DNA of 64,000 nt from Albibacterium bauzanense (GCF_004339765.1 NZ_SMGO01000001.1:868001-932000), one strand, 5' to 3'; numbered from the stretch's first letter, positions 1-9,758 are shown. Translations and numbers: made by a program. Notes: generated by a model from the letters alone, not told the origin.

Positions 1-1
1 G

Positions 2-913
2 GCAGAAGAGATTATACATTCAGATACTTCACAAAATACAAGCCATAGCTTTTTTGACATAGAAACACTTAAGGATGGAGAAGTAGCAGCCGTTTGGTTA
101 GACGGAAGGTTTAGCTCAACTGAAAAGGGATCTGCCTTGTTTTTCGCAAAAACAGAAGGTAACATCTTTGGAATAGATACTCTTTTAGATACAAACACCT
201 GCGAATGCTGCAGAACAGACATCCTCTCTGATGATATGGGTAATATCCACATCGCTTACAGAAGTATTGCTCTTCCTGGCGGTGTGTTTGGAAAACAGGT
301 TAGAGATATGGTATATCTTTCATCAAACGATGGAGGAGAATCCTTTTCAACGATAAAACCAATCAGTGCAGATAACTGGCAAGTTGAAGGTTGCCCACAC
401 ACTGGCCCAAGCCTTGCTGTAATTAATCAACAAGTTAATGCAGTTTGGTTTACTGCTGGCGGAGGTGCTGGCTTATATTATACATCTTCTCCAAATCTAT
501 CTGAAGACTTTAAAAACCGCTCTTTACTTAGCGCTAATGGAAGACATCCTCAAATGGCCACATTCGCTCAAAATAAGCTAGCAGTTGTTTATGAAGAAAA
601 TGCAGTAACTCCTTCTAATGCAATGGAAGAAAACAATGCGCATGCATCTATGAAAATGCATAATGCAAGTATGGATATGAACATGGACACGACAGAAATG
701 GTTATGGAACATTCAGCTATGGAAAAGGCTGATAAAGCACAAATAGTTCTTCAGCTAATTGAAAATGGAAATAAAACTGAAACGATAAAAGTTACCGATG
801 GAAAACAACCCAATCATCATGCAGTTATTGCTCCTATTAATAATGAGGTACTTGTAGCCTGGATACACGAAGAAAACGGAAAAGCATCAATCAACTATTC
901 TAGAATATTTTAG
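2..913 (+). CDS. Secreted BNR/sialidase-like beta-propeller protein, 3' part
   Basis: The frame is open from the first bases of the window, so the true start lies upstream and about 303 C-terminal residues are seen. An in-frame TTG at 137 is not a convincing start, because the residues before it (a VAAVWLDGR strand) fit the same fold. Repeated blocks of the type SSNDGGESF and VWLDGR resemble Asp-box/BNR beta-propeller repeats of the sialidase superfamily. Two unusual features are a CECC motif and a GCPHTGP motif, and a Met/His-rich insert (about 625-745) with MHNASMDMNMD-type spacing that looks like a copper-binding segment. No enzymatic residues of true sialidases can be assigned. I infer an exported, possibly metal-binding propeller protein. 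The class is moderately sure and the function is unknown. Confidence 0.65.
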   Translation, partial: AEEIIHSDTSQNTSHSFFDIETLKDGEVAAVWLDGRFSSTEKGSALFFAKTEGNIFGIDTLLDTNTCECCRTDILSDDMGNIHIAYRSIALPGGVFGKQVRDMVYLSSNDGGESFSTIKPISADNWQVEGCPHTGPSLAVINQQVNAVWFTAGGGAGLYYTSSPNLSEDFKNRSLLSANGRHPQMATFAQNKLAVVYEENAVTPSNAMEENNAHASMKMHNASMDMNMDTTEMVMEHSAMEKADKAQIVLQLIENGNKTETIKVTDGKQPNHHAVIAPINNEVLVAWIHEENGKASINYSRIF

Positions 914-1014
914 CAATTAAAGAATTTATACTTAAACATGGTCACATTTTATTAATTTCGTTAACGGGATCAGTTAATATATCATGCTCCCATAATCTTA
1001 TATAGAATTGTATC

Positions 1015-1905
1015 ATGCAGAAAATATACTTGAGTGATGCCGGACCAAAGGTTTCTCCAGCTATTTATGGGTTTTATAGATGGGATAAGGTAGAGAACAT
1101 TTCTTCTACCATGGAAAGAATTGTAAACTTATGTCTTGACTTAGGAATAAACACCTTTGATCATGGCGACAGCTATGGATCTTATCATTGCGAAGAGATC
1201 TTTGGAGATCTTCTTCATAAAAAAACGATAAAAAGAGACGATGTAGTTTTATTTACAAAATGTGGGTTAAAAACACCCAATGCAAATAATCCGGAAACAA
1301 GAATCAGTCACTACGATACATCTGGAGATCATATTATAAAAAGTGTTGAGTCTTCTCTTAAGAAACTAAAAACAGATTATATTGATATCTTTTTGCTCGA
1401 TCATTTAGATCCTATTTCGGACCTTGAAACAACTGCCCAAACCTTAGAAAATCTAAAGAAATCAGGAAAGATCAGAAACATTGGCGTATCCAATTTCTCT
1501 GTATTTCAACATCAATTGCTGGCAACTTATTTAAGTATTCCTATTGTAACCAATCACATTGAGCTAAATCTGTTAAATGTTAAAGCAATGGATAATGGGC
1601 AGGTAGATTATATTAAGCAACGTTATATGCGCCCATTAGCTTCTACTCCGTTAGCAGATGGAAGAATTGCAACCGGTCAAGATGAACAGGCCATCCGGGT
1701 TCGTAAGAAATTGGAAGAAATAAGTTTAAAATATAATGCTGATATCGAATCAGTTGCCGCAGCATGGCTAATCAAACTGGGTGCTCTCCCATTAATTGGA
1801 ACGAGGGATGAGAATCGTATCAAGAATATCGCAAATGCATTCAATATCGATCTTGACCATCAAGACTGGTACGAACTCTATAATACTACGCGCGGTATTT
1901 TATAA
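1015..1905 (+). CDS. Aldo/keto reductase (YdhF-like)
   Basis: This 296-residue protein has the full single-domain aldo/keto reductase barrel. The catalytic set is visible: Asp49 and Tyr54 in FDHGDSYG, Lys82 in LFTKCG, and the His in LLDHLD. It should reduce carbonyl compounds with NADPH in the cytoplasm; the physiological substrate is unknown. The pattern HGDSYGSYHCEEIFGD matches the YdhF subgroup of oxidoreductases more than the aldose reductases. The length is normal. The ATG at 1015 starts directly with the usual N-terminal strand. The gene converges with a trans-sulfuration enzyme gene and shares a hairpin with it. Confidence 0.88.
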   Translation: MQKIYLSDAGPKVSPAIYGFYRWDKVENISSTMERIVNLCLDLGINTFDHGDSYGSYHCEEIFGDLLHKKTIKRDDVVLFTKCGLKTPNANNPETRISHYDTSGDHIIKSVESSLKKLKTDYIDIFLLDHLDPISDLETTAQTLENLKKSGKIRNIGVSNFSVFQHQLLATYLSIPIVTNHIELNLLNVKAMDNGQVDYIKQRYMRPLASTPLADGRIATGQDEQAIRVRKKLEEISLKYNADIESVAAAWLIKLGALPLIGTRDENRIKNIANAFNIDLDHQDWYELYNTTRGIL

Positions 1906-1908
1906 TAC

Positions 1909-1950
1909 AATTGAGGATATTAGTTAATTGCAGAATTAATATCCTCAATT
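1909..1950. terminator. Shared terminator hairpin between convergent genes
   Basis: There is a perfect 14-bp inverted repeat (arms 1909-1922 and 1937-1950). The right arm lies inside the last codons of the minus-strand gene, so the hairpin serves the ends of both convergent genes. No long T-run follows, so the call rests on symmetry and position. Confidence 0.6.
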
Positions 1951-2987
1951 AAATCTTCTATATTCTCTAAACCAACTGAAAGCCTCAGCAAATTTCTTGG
2001 TGTCTTTGTATTCGGCCCTTCTATTGTAGCCCGATGCTCTATCAAACTTTCAACACCACCAAGGCTCGTTGCCTGCGTAAATATTTTTGTGGAATTAGCC
2101 ACTTTAGCAGCCTCTGCCTCTCCTCCTTTTACCAAAAACGATAACATACCGCCAAAGTCCGGATAGAAAACTTCCTCTACTTTTGGATTAGATTTTAGAA
2201 ACGATGTGAGCTGCTTAGCATTTTCTAAATGGCCACGCATACGATAGGGCAATGTTTTTATGCCACGCACAGTCAGGTAGCAATCAAAAGGTGACAAGAC
2301 AGCGCCTGCCAGCTCCTGTACTTTAAGTATTCTATCCCAAAATTCATTCTTTTCTTTAGTTACCAAAGCACCTCCAAGCGTATCACTATGTCCGCCCAGA
2401 TATTTGGTGGTTGAGTGCATCACCAAATCAGCGCCCAGCTTTAATGGGTTTTGGAAAATAGGAGTTGCAAAGGTATTATCGCAACAAACAATTACTTTAT
2501 GTTCTTTTGCAATATCAGTAATTGCTTTAATATCACTAAGCTTTAAAAGTGGATTTGATGGTGTTTCCAACCAAATTAACTTGGTGTTTTTCTTGATTGA
2601 ATTTCGCACTTCTTGGAGATCTGACATATCTACATAGTCGATTTCCAGAATTCCTTTATATACTACATTTAATAAGTTACGCAAACCATGATACATATCC
2701 GTTGGTGCCAAGACATGGCTGCCAGGCAACAAAGCTTGAAATACTGCTCCACCAGCTGCGTTTCCAGAAGAAAAAGCACTGGCAGCTACCCCATACTCAA
2801 GTTTAGAAAGAACGTTCTCTAAAGAAGCACGATTCGGGTTGGCAATACGCGTGTACATATACCCACTTGGGTAACCTCCATCTTCTCCTCTCTCATATGT
2901 TGTTGATAATGTGATGGGCTCAATAACTGCCCCGGTAGCTGCATCTACTCGATTTCCTGCATGGATTGCAATAGTTTCAATTTTCAT
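1920..2987 (-). CDS. Cystathionine gamma-synthase/lyase family PLP enzyme
   Basis: This 355-residue protein belongs to the Cys/Met-metabolism PLP family. The PLP lysine is K195 in HSTTKYLGGHSD, the cofactor-binding Asp lies in VCCDNTF, and the N-terminal MYTRIANPN motif that reaches into the neighbouring active site is present. It acts on cystathionine or an activated homoserine in trans-sulfuration. Gamma-synthase, gamma-lyase and methionine gamma-lyase activities cannot be told apart reliably from the sequence. It is slightly shorter than the usual 380 residues. A cystathionine beta-synthase-like gene at 26770-27747 could supply its substrate. Confidence 0.85.
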   Translation of the reverse strand: MKIETIAIHAGNRVDAATGAVIEPITLSTTYERGEDGGYPSGYMYTRIANPNRASLENVLSKLEYGVAASAFSSGNAAGGAVFQALLPGSHVLAPTDMYHGLRNLLNVVYKGILEIDYVDMSDLQEVRNSIKKNTKLIWLETPSNPLLKLSDIKAITDIAKEHKVIVCCDNTFATPIFQNPLKLGADLVMHSTTKYLGGHSDTLGGALVTKEKNEFWDRILKVQELAGAVLSPFDCYLTVRGIKTLPYRMRGHLENAKQLTSFLKSNPKVEEVFYPDFGGMLSFLVKGGEAEAAKVANSTKIFTQATSLGGVESLIEHRATIEGPNTKTPRNLLRLSVGLENIEDLIEDINSAIN

Positions 2988-3074
2988 GTTCTAATATTAA
3001 TTAGACTGTATCAGACTCTTTTATCCGATACTCAAAGATGCGAATAAAGAATAAAAAACACAGTAATCTCCATA

Positions 3075-3113
3075 AAAAAAGTAGTCATTCTTTTTCACAA
3101 TAACTACTTTTTT
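3075..3113. terminator. Catalase terminator
   Basis: Inverted repeat with 11-bp arms (AAAAAAGTAGT at 3075-3085 and its complement at 3103-3113) lies just past the catalase stop. The A/T tracts at both outer ends allow it to work on the minus strand. Confidence 0.6.
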
Positions 3114-3126
3114 ATTAAGTCTTAAG

Positions 3127-4644
3127 CTAAGGCTTTTGGACCATAAATCGTGGATTAGCTCTAAACCAATCGCATAATTCTCTGGTTACAACCTTATCAA
3201 TATCGATCCCCATAGCCTTAGTAACTCCTTCTCCATAAGCAGGGTCAGCAATATAGCAGTTTTGAGCATGTCTGATCTTAATGAACTCTTCGGCTCCATT
3301 AATAGCACGAGCGGTGTTATCAAACAACAATTGCTGTTTTTCAGGAGTCATTAATCGGAACAAGTTTCCAGGCTGTGTATAATGATCATTATCATCTTGG
3401 TAATGATCCCAATTATCAGCATCTCCCTCTAATGGCAATGCTGGTTCTTTTGCGCTCGGCGTATCATTCCAGGCACCATAACTATTAGGCTGATAGTGTG
3501 TTTTCGCACCATAATTTCCATCTACGCGCATTGCTCCATCTCTGTGGAAAGAATTAACAGGACACTTTGCCTGATTAACGGGAATCAGATTATGATTTAC
3601 TCCTAAACGATAGCGTTGAGCATCTCCATAAGAGAACAAACGCCCTTGCAGCATCTTATCTGGAGAGAAGCCAATTCCTTCAACAATATTTGCCGGGTTA
3701 AAAGCAGCTTGCTCCACTTCAGCGAAATAATTCTCCGGATTTCTATTCAATTCAAAGAAGCCAACATCAATTAATGGAAACTCTCCTTTAGGCCAAACCT
3801 TTGTTAAATCAAAAGGATTATGATAATGAGCTTTAGCCTGTTCAGTTGTCATAACCTGGATCTTCATATCCCAGCGAGGGAATTCACCTTTCTCAATACT
3901 ATAAAACAGATCTCGTTGGGCACTTTCACGATCATGACCAACCAACTCAGCAGCTTGGGCATCACTTAAATTTTCAATTCCTTGCTTCGTAACGAAGTGA
4001 AACTTCACCCATACACGTTCATTGTTTGCATTCAGCATACTATAGGTATGGCTTCCGAAACCATGCATGTAACGCATCGACAGAGGGATTCCTCTATCGC
4101 TCATTACTATGGTTACTTGATGCAGAGATTCTGGTACGGATGTCCAGAAATCCCAATTATTATTCGCACTCCGTAAGTTTGTCTTAGGATCGCGTTTTAC
4201 CGCATGGTTTAAATCTGGAAATCTTAAAGGATCCTTAAAGAAGAACACCGGCGTATTATTACCTACCAAATCCCAATTACCCTCATCGGTATAGAACTTC
4301 ATCGCAAAGCCTCTTATATCGCGCTCTGCATCGGCTGCGCCGCGTTCACCAGCCACCGTTGAAAAGCGAACAAACATATCTGTCTGCTTTCCTATTGTAG
4401 AAAATAAACTAGCCTTGGAATATTTAGTTATATCATGCGTAACAGTAAATGTGCCATAAGCACCTGATCCTTTAGCATGCATTCTTCGTTCGGGAATTAC
4501 TTCACGATCAAAATGAGCCAATTTTTCCAAAAACCAAACATCCTGTAATAAAACGGGACCTCTGGGTCCAGCGGTCTGAACATTTGTATTATCCGCAATA
4601 GGTCTTCCATTGGTGGACGTCAACCTGTCATCTCTTTTTTCCAT
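3127..4644 (-). CDS. katA: Monofunctional heme catalase
   Basis: This 505-residue small-subunit catalase disproportionates hydrogen peroxide in the cytoplasm. Heme-pocket residues are His56 ([12 protein letters not shown]), Asn129 ([13 protein letters not shown]) and the proximal heme-ligand Tyr in [12 protein letters not shown]. Length and N-terminus ([11 protein letters not shown]) fit clade 3 bacterial catalases. It is divergent from the peroxiredoxin gene at 4865, so the 220-bp gap between them probably carries shared peroxide-responsive control. I could not identify a clear OxyR or PerR site there. Confidence 0.96.
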   Translation of the reverse strand: MEKRDDRLTSTNGRPIADNTNVQTAGPRGPVLLQDVWFLEKLAHFDREVIPERRMHAKGSGAYGTFTVTHDITKYSKASLFSTIGKQTDMFVRFSTVAGERGAADAERDIRGFAMKFYTDEGNWDLVGNNTPVFFFKDPLRFPDLNHAVKRDPKTNLRSANNNWDFWTSVPESLHQVTIVMSDRGIPLSMRYMHGFGSHTYSMLNANNERVWVKFHFVTKQGIENLSDAQAAELVGHDRESAQRDLFYSIEKGEFPRWDMKIQVMTTEQAKAHYHNPFDLTKVWPKGEFPLIDVGFFELNRNPENYFAEVEQAAFNPANIVEGIGFSPDKMLQGRLFSYGDAQRYRLGVNHNLIPVNQAKCPVNSFHRDGAMRVDGNYGAKTHYQPNSYGAWNDTPSAKEPALPLEGDADNWDHYQDDNDHYTQPGNLFRLMTPEKQQLLFDNTARAINGAEEFIKIRHAQNCYIADPAYGEGVTKAMGIDIDKVVTRELCDWFRANPRFMVQKP

Positions 4645-4788
4645 AATTCTCTAAAAAGCTTCTAAACAATTAATAAATATTGATCCTAATATACAATTTT
4701 TAAGAATATGAACTAAACACAAAAAGACTCGATGATTATCTCTTAAATATTCTAAAGATTGGAACTATACAAGAAATAAAATTTATTG

Positions 4789-4796
4789 TATATTTG
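4789..4796 (+). promoter_or_regulatory. TAnnTTTG -7 element, peroxiredoxin
   Basis: TATATTTG matches the Bacteroidota -7 consensus TAnnTTTG and sits 68 bp before the ATG at 4865. No good -33 TTTG was found at the expected spacing. Confidence 0.5.
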
Positions 4797-4864
4797 AATA
4801 AATATATAGTCTATAAAATTGATAGTCTATTGGCATTAATCCATTAATCTAAAATAATTGTTTT

Positions 4865-5500
4865 ATGAGTTTACGCTTAGGGGATACGGCGCCCAATTTT
4901 AAAGCCGTTACGACAATTGGTGAAATAGATTTTTACGAATTCCTTGGAGACAGTTGGGGAGTTTTGTTCTCGCACCCTGCAGATTTTACTCCGGTTTGTA
5001 CTACAGAACTAGGAAGAACAGCGCAACTTAGCAATGAATTCAAAAAAAGAAATGTTAAAGCAATCGCTGTGAGCGTGGATTCTGTAGAAGACCACCGTGG
5101 TTGGGTTAAAGATATCAATGAAACACAAGTTACTGATGTTGATTTCCCAATTATTGCAGATAAAGATCATAAAGTAGCTGAATTATATGATATGATCCAT
5201 CCAAATGCATCTGCTACACATACTGTAAGGTCCGTTTTCATTATTTCACCAGATAAAAAGGTTCGGTTAACATTAACCTATCCTGCTTCTACAGGAAGAA
5301 ATTTCACTGAAATAATCAGAGTAATCGACTCTATGCAGCTAACTGACAAACATAGTGTTGCTACACCAGCAGACTGGAATCCAGGTGAAGATGTGATTGT
5401 TTCTAATGCTATTAAAACTGAAGATGCAACTACTAAATTTCCAAAAGGAGTTCGTGAAGTAAAACCATATTTACGTTATACTCCAGATCCTGCCAAATAA
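4865..5500 (+). CDS. 1-Cys peroxiredoxin (Prx6 type)
   Basis: This 211-residue peroxiredoxin has its peroxidatic Cys45 in HPADFTPVCTTELG, the PVCTTE form typical of the Prx6 subfamily. No resolving Cys is visible at the usual C-terminal position. The C-terminal extension (from about 165, with PADWNPGED) is also typical of Prx6. It reduces peroxides in the cytoplasm, probably with thioredoxin or another low-potential donor. It is divergent from catalase, so the two form a peroxide-defence pair. Confidence 0.93.
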   Translation: MSLRLGDTAPNFKAVTTIGEIDFYEFLGDSWGVLFSHPADFTPVCTTELGRTAQLSNEFKKRNVKAIAVSVDSVEDHRGWVKDINETQVTDVDFPIIADKDHKVAELYDMIHPNASATHTVRSVFIISPDKKVRLTLTYPASTGRNFTEIIRVIDSMQLTDKHSVATPADWNPGEDVIVSNAIKTEDATTKFPKGVREVKPYLRYTPDPAK

Positions 5501-5519
5501 AAGCAGAGATTCTAAAAAC

Positions 5520-5550
5520 AATGGGCTATTGATAATATCAATAGCCCATT
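5520..5550. terminator. Bidirectional terminator, peroxiredoxin/esterase
   Basis: Perfect 14-bp inverted repeat with a 3-nt loop (arms 5520-5533 and 5537-5550), followed by ATTTTTAAT, lies between two convergent genes. Confidence 0.85.
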
Positions 5551-5573
5551 ATTTTTAATGATAATTTTTAACG

Positions 5574-6485
5574 TTAATCAATAGTCTTGAACCATTCCAT
5601 AAAATGATCAAACCATTGATCTGTTGTTGTTTTATTATTTAATCCGAAACCATGTCCACCCTCATCGTAAACTAATAATTTCACAGGCACATGATGACTT
5701 GTAAGTGCATCCCTAAAGCGTTCACTATTTGCAATCGGTACAACTTTATCATCCTTAGCATGAACTATAAAAGTTGGAGGAGTATCATCACTAACCTGCT
5801 TATCATTAGAGAAGTTAGTTATTTGGCTCGCTGAAGGGCTCACTCCCAGTAGATTTACTTGAGATCCTTTATGCGTAATCACTGGGTCCATACTAATTAC
5901 AGGATAAAGTAAAAGCATGAAATCCGGACGTAAACTGGTGTTTTTCGGATTAGGGATCAACGCCTTTTGATAATGAGTTCCAAGTGTAGAAGCTAAATGC
6001 CCTCCTGCTGAAGAACCTACAATTCCAATCTCGTTTGTTGAAATTCCCCATTCAGCTGCCCTCTCACGAACAAGCTGTATAGCGCGCTGTGCATCTTGCA
6101 AAGGCCCTATACTTTTATCTTCCATAATTTTATCACTTGGAAGTCGGTATTTTACAACAAAAGCAGAAATACCCTCTTCATTCAGTCGTTTGGCAATAGC
6201 ATAACCCTCATGATCAATTGCCAGAACAGAATAGCCGCCACCTGGGAAAATAATAGCCGCCTTGCCCGTATTATTATCTTTTTCGGGTAAAAAGGCAATA
6301 ATCTGGGGTCTGGTAACTCCCGAAACTCGTGGGGTTCCATCATTTGCAGCAGGTGAAACTTCGACAACCTCACTGTTCCTGGAATTAGGAACCGAGCCGT
6401 CGTATAAATCAATAGTTACTTGTCCGAATACTGGAATTGATACAACTGAAATCACAGTATATAAAATTAAATTCTTAAAAATCAT
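5574..6485 (-). CDS. Secreted alpha/beta hydrolase (acetyl esterase-like)
   Basis: This 303-residue protein starts with a signal peptide (hydrophobic residues about 5-20, ending in VFGQ). The oxyanion motif is FPGGGYS, the nucleophile elbow is GSSAGGHLAS and the catalytic His is in GHGFG, with the Asp in HAKDDKVVP. This is the layout of acetyl esterases that trim sugar acetates, such as BD-FAE and Axe-type xylan esterases. I infer removal of acetyl groups from sugars or xylan in the periplasm. The substrate is not certain because no polysaccharide-utilisation genes are adjacent. It has its own -7 element at 6527-6534. Confidence 0.85.
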   Translation of the reverse strand: MIFKNLILYTVISVVSIPVFGQVTIDLYDGSVPNSRNSEVVEVSPAANDGTPRVSGVTRPQIIAFLPEKDNNTGKAAIIFPGGGYSVLAIDHEGYAIAKRLNEEGISAFVVKYRLPSDKIMEDKSIGPLQDAQRAIQLVRERAAEWGISTNEIGIVGSSAGGHLASTLGTHYQKALIPNPKNTSLRPDFMLLLYPVISMDPVITHKGSQVNLLGVSPSASQITNFSNDKQVSDDTPPTFIVHAKDDKVVPIANSERFRDALTSHHVPVKLLVYDEGGHGFGLNNKTTTDQWFDHFMEWFKTID

Positions 6486-6526
6486 CGATTCTATAATTTA
6501 GGTGGCATTTATTAGAATTGCTAATT

Positions 6527-6534
6527 CAAATATA
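6527..6534 (-). promoter_or_regulatory. -7 element, esterase gene
   Basis: CAAATATA on the plus strand reads TATATTTG on the minus strand, matching TAnnTTTG. It lies about 42 bp upstream of the esterase start and back-to-back with the element at 6557-6564. Confidence 0.5.
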
Positions 6535-6556
6535 AATTAATCTATTTAAAATACTC

Positions 6557-6564
6557 TAACTTTG
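6557..6564 (+). promoter_or_regulatory. -7 element that fixes the ABC transporter start
   Basis: TAACTTTG matches TAnnTTTG. Transcription would begin about 6571, which excludes the in-frame TTG at 6562 and makes ATG 6598 the start. Confidence 0.6.
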
Positions 6565-6597
6565 CCAAAAACTCATCGTTGGCAAAAATTCTTTTTC

Positions 6598-8364
6598 ATG
6601 AAACTACTCCTCAAGTACTTAAGTAAGTATAAGCTACTTATCTTTATAGCACTCATTTTAGCAGCCATAAATCAAATATTTTCTTTATTAAATCCTTATA
6701 TACTTGGTAACTTCTTAATTGACCCCTTTGCAAATAAAGCAGCTGAATTCAGGAATACGGGTGCCAATACCGAATTCTTTAGAGGAGTAGCCATAGGTTT
6801 ATTGATGATTATCGGTGCAGCTATGGTTTCAAGGATTGCAAAGGCATTTCAAGACTATGTAGTGAATGTTATTATCCAGAAATTTGGAGCACAACTCTAT
6901 ACGGATGGCTTGCAGCATGCTATGCGCCTACCCTACCAAGACTTTGAAGATCAACGTAGTGGAGAAACCTTATCGGTTCTCCAAAAGGCTCGTGAAGACT
7001 GCTCTAATTTTATAACTGGTTTTGTAAATGTCCTCTTTGCAACCATTGTAGGTATCGTATTTGTAACAATTGTTGCTTTCCGCTTAAGCCCTTTACTTCC
7101 TTTAATCTATTTAGTAGGAACCTTTGCATTGGCATTTCTTACCAGCTTTTTAAGCAGAAAAATAAAAGCTATTCAAAAGAACATTACCAAAGAAACAACT
7201 GCTCTTGCTGGTTCTACCACTGAATCTTTACGTAATATAGAATTAGTTAAGAGTTTAGGGCTTACCCAGCAAGAAATCCTCCGGCTTAATGGTACTACCA
7301 TGAAAATTCTTAACTTGGAATTAAGAAAGGTCAAAAGTATACGTGCTATTAGTTTTGTTCAAGGAACCTTCGTAAACTTTTTACAACAGGTAATTATGTT
7401 TGCCCTGATCTCCTTCATATTTTATGATAAAATAACTGTCGGCCAACTCATGATGATGCAGATGTATTCCTTCTTCATTTTCGGCCCCTTACAAGAATTA
7501 GGAAACATCATCATGTCTTATCGTGAGGCAGAAGCTTCTTTGATTAATCTGGAAACTCTATTTTCAAAGAAAGTTGAATATCAACCTTTGATACCAGAAA
7601 AGATTAACTCCATCACGAATCTAAGATTCAACAATGTGAAATTCCAGCATCATATTGCCAAACAACCGGCTCTCGAAAATGTATCTTTTGAAGTAGAACG
7701 TGGCGAAACAATCGCCTTTGTCGGACCTTCTGGTGCGGGTAAAACAACCTTAGTAAAACTTTTAGTAGGATTATATACACCTACATCAGGCAATATTTAC
7801 TACAACCACATTAGCGAAAACAAAGTTGATTTTGAAGGCTTAAGACATCAAATAGGCTTCGTTACTCAAGACACACAGCTGTTTTCAGGATCAATCCGAG
7901 AGAATCTCTTATTTGTAAATCCGCATGCTACTGAAGAAATGATGCTGGAGGCCTTAAGAAAAGCATCTGGCAAAAGCATCCTTGATCGTGCAGAAAATGG
8001 ATTGGAAACTGTTATTGGTGAAGGTGGACTTAAATTATCAGGCGGAGAAAGGCAGCGTCTTTCAATAGCCCGATCTTTGTTAAGACAACCCAATTTAATT
8101 ATCTTTGATGAAGCAACTTCAGCGCTCGACTCTATTACTGAAGAGGAAATATCAAATACTATTAGAAGAATTACAGCAGAAAGACAACATATAACCGTTA
8201 TGATTGCACATCGGTTATCCACCATCATGTATGCTGACCGGATCTATGTTTTAGAGAAAGGCCACATTATAGAAACAGGAAGCCATAGTGAATTGTTAGA
8301 GTTAAAAGGGCTATATTATGCCATGTGGCGCCAACAAATTGGTGAAAGAGAAGTTCTCGTATAG
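6598..8364 (+). CDS. ABC transporter, fused permease and ATPase (MsbA/MDR type)
   Basis: This 588-residue half-transporter has about six membrane segments in the first 300 residues and an ATPase domain after about 340. Walker A is GPSGAGKTT, the signature is LSGGERQR, Walker B is LIIFDEATSALD and the H-loop is IAHRLST. As a homodimer it would export a lipid, drug or peptide across the inner membrane; the substrate cannot be read from sequence. I chose ATG 6598 over the TTG at 6562 because a TAACTTTG promoter element overlaps the TTG. It is transcribed divergently from the esterase gene and is probably monocistronic. Confidence 0.93.
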   Translation: MKLLLKYLSKYKLLIFIALILAAINQIFSLLNPYILGNFLIDPFANKAAEFRNTGANTEFFRGVAIGLLMIIGAAMVSRIAKAFQDYVVNVIIQKFGAQLYTDGLQHAMRLPYQDFEDQRSGETLSVLQKAREDCSNFITGFVNVLFATIVGIVFVTIVAFRLSPLLPLIYLVGTFALAFLTSFLSRKIKAIQKNITKETTALAGSTTESLRNIELVKSLGLTQQEILRLNGTTMKILNLELRKVKSIRAISFVQGTFVNFLQQVIMFALISFIFYDKITVGQLMMMQMYSFFIFGPLQELGNIIMSYREAEASLINLETLFSKKVEYQPLIPEKINSITNLRFNNVKFQHHIAKQPALENVSFEVERGETIAFVGPSGAGKTTLVKLLVGLYTPTSGNIYYNHISENKVDFEGLRHQIGFVTQDTQLFSGSIRENLLFVNPHATEEMMLEALRKASGKSILDRAENGLETVIGEGGLKLSGGERQRLSIARSLLRQPNLIIFDEATSALDSITEEEISNTIRRITAERQHITVMIAHRLSTIMYADRIYVLEKGHIIETGSHSELLELKGLYYAMWRQQIGEREVLV

Positions 8365-8402
8365 CAAATCATTTAAATTTATATTAATCCTTAATTTAGA
8401 TC

Positions 8403-9698
8403 ATGGAACAATACATAAAGAAAGTAGTCATTGTTGGAGGAGGCTTTGCAGGTGTTAATCTTATTAAGAAACTCACAAACGATCCTCGTTTTCAGGTGAC
8501 TTTAGTAGATAAAAACAATTATCATTTCTTTCCTCCTCTATTATATCAGGTTTCTACCGCATTTATTGAAAACTCAAATATAAGTTACCCTTTCAGGAGA
8601 ATGTTCCAACACAGAAGGAATATACGTTTTCATATTGGTTCACTAATTAAAGTAAATTCAGAAGAAAATACAATCGAAACGGATACTGGTATTCTTCCAT
8701 ACGACTACCTGGTTCTAAGTTTAGGTACTGAAACCAATTACTTTGGCATGGAAAACGTAAAGCAAAATGCTTTATCCATGAAAACAATTAGAGATGCTCT
8801 TAAACTGCGCGACCACCTGTTATTGAACATGGAAAAAGCTGTTCGTGCTGTCAATAAATTTGAGAAAACCAAATACTTCAATATTGTAATCGCAGGCGGC
8901 GGCCCTACAGGTGTAGAAATTGCAGGAATGCTAGCCGAAATGGTGCACAGTATCGGAGCTAAAGATTACCCTGAAATTACCGACCGTAAGGTGAACATCA
9001 TATTAATAGATGCTTCTCCATCATTACTAGGCCCGATGAGCAAGAAGTCTCAGGAAGAAGCAGCCAATGTATTAACAAAACTAGGAGTCCAAATTAAACT
9101 GAACACACCTGTAAAAGATTATAAAGACGGGAAGGTATTATTAGGAAATGGTGAAACAATCCCTACAAACTCATTAATCTGGACCTCAGGCGTTATCGCT
9201 TGTGAGGTAAAAGGCCTGGCCCCTGAAGCTATTGGCCGTGGCAGAAGAATAATAGTTGATGAGTATAACACTGTACATTCAACACAAAATGTCTTTGCTA
9301 TTGGTGATATTTGCTTGCAAACATCTGATGAACATTATCCAGGTGGCCATCCGCAATTAGCACAAGTGGCTATTCAACAAGGAGATCTTTTAGGAGAAAA
9401 CTTAAAAAAGATGGTTGAAAACAAACCTTTGCGTGCTTTCCATTATAAAAACAAAGGAAGCATGGCCATCATTGCAAAATATAAAGCTGTAGTTGATTTA
9501 CCGAAAGGATTTTTTAAAGGATTTTTTGCCTGGTTAGTTTGGCTATTCATCCATTTAATACCTATTGCCAGTTTCAGAAATAAATTCACCTTGATGTTTA
9601 ACTGGTTCTTTGCCTTTGCGACAAACGATCCTACTCTGCGTTTAATTATCAGCAAAGAGAAGAAAAAGGGAGAAGAAGTCAAGAAAGAACTGACTTAA
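8403..9698 (+). CDS. ndh: Type II NADH dehydrogenase-like flavoprotein
   Basis: This 431-residue protein carries two dinucleotide-binding motifs: VIVGGGFAGVNL near residue 10 for FAD and IAGGGPTGVEIAG near 165 for NAD(P)H. The FAD-contacting VFAIGDIC motif is near 300. A hydrophobic C-terminal stretch (about 375-395) fits membrane association. The family transfers electrons from NADH to quinone without pumping protons. The gene follows the ABC transporter by 38 bp, but the two roles are not obviously linked. Symbol by family resemblance. Confidence 0.88.
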   Translation: MEQYIKKVVIVGGGFAGVNLIKKLTNDPRFQVTLVDKNNYHFFPPLLYQVSTAFIENSNISYPFRRMFQHRRNIRFHIGSLIKVNSEENTIETDTGILPYDYLVLSLGTETNYFGMENVKQNALSMKTIRDALKLRDHLLLNMEKAVRAVNKFEKTKYFNIVIAGGGPTGVEIAGMLAEMVHSIGAKDYPEITDRKVNIILIDASPSLLGPMSKKSQEEAANVLTKLGVQIKLNTPVKDYKDGKVLLGNGETIPTNSLIWTSGVIACEVKGLAPEAIGRGRRIIVDEYNTVHSTQNVFAIGDICLQTSDEHYPGGHPQLAQVAIQQGDLLGENLKKMVENKPLRAFHYKNKGSMAIIAKYKAVVDLPKGFFKGFFAWLVWLFIHLIPIASFRNKFTLMFNWFFAFATNDPTLRLIISKEKKKGEEVKKELT

Positions 9699-9702
9699 AA
9701 TA

Positions 9703-9737
9703 AAACATCCTTACATTAAGTTAATGCAAGGATGTTT
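9703..9737. terminator. Terminator hairpin after the NDH-2-like gene
   Basis: Inverted repeat with 15-bp arms (9703-9717 and 9723-9737, one mismatch) followed by ATTAAATTTTTAT, between convergent genes. Confidence 0.75.
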
Positions 9738-9758
9738 ATTAAATTTTTATTCTATCAA

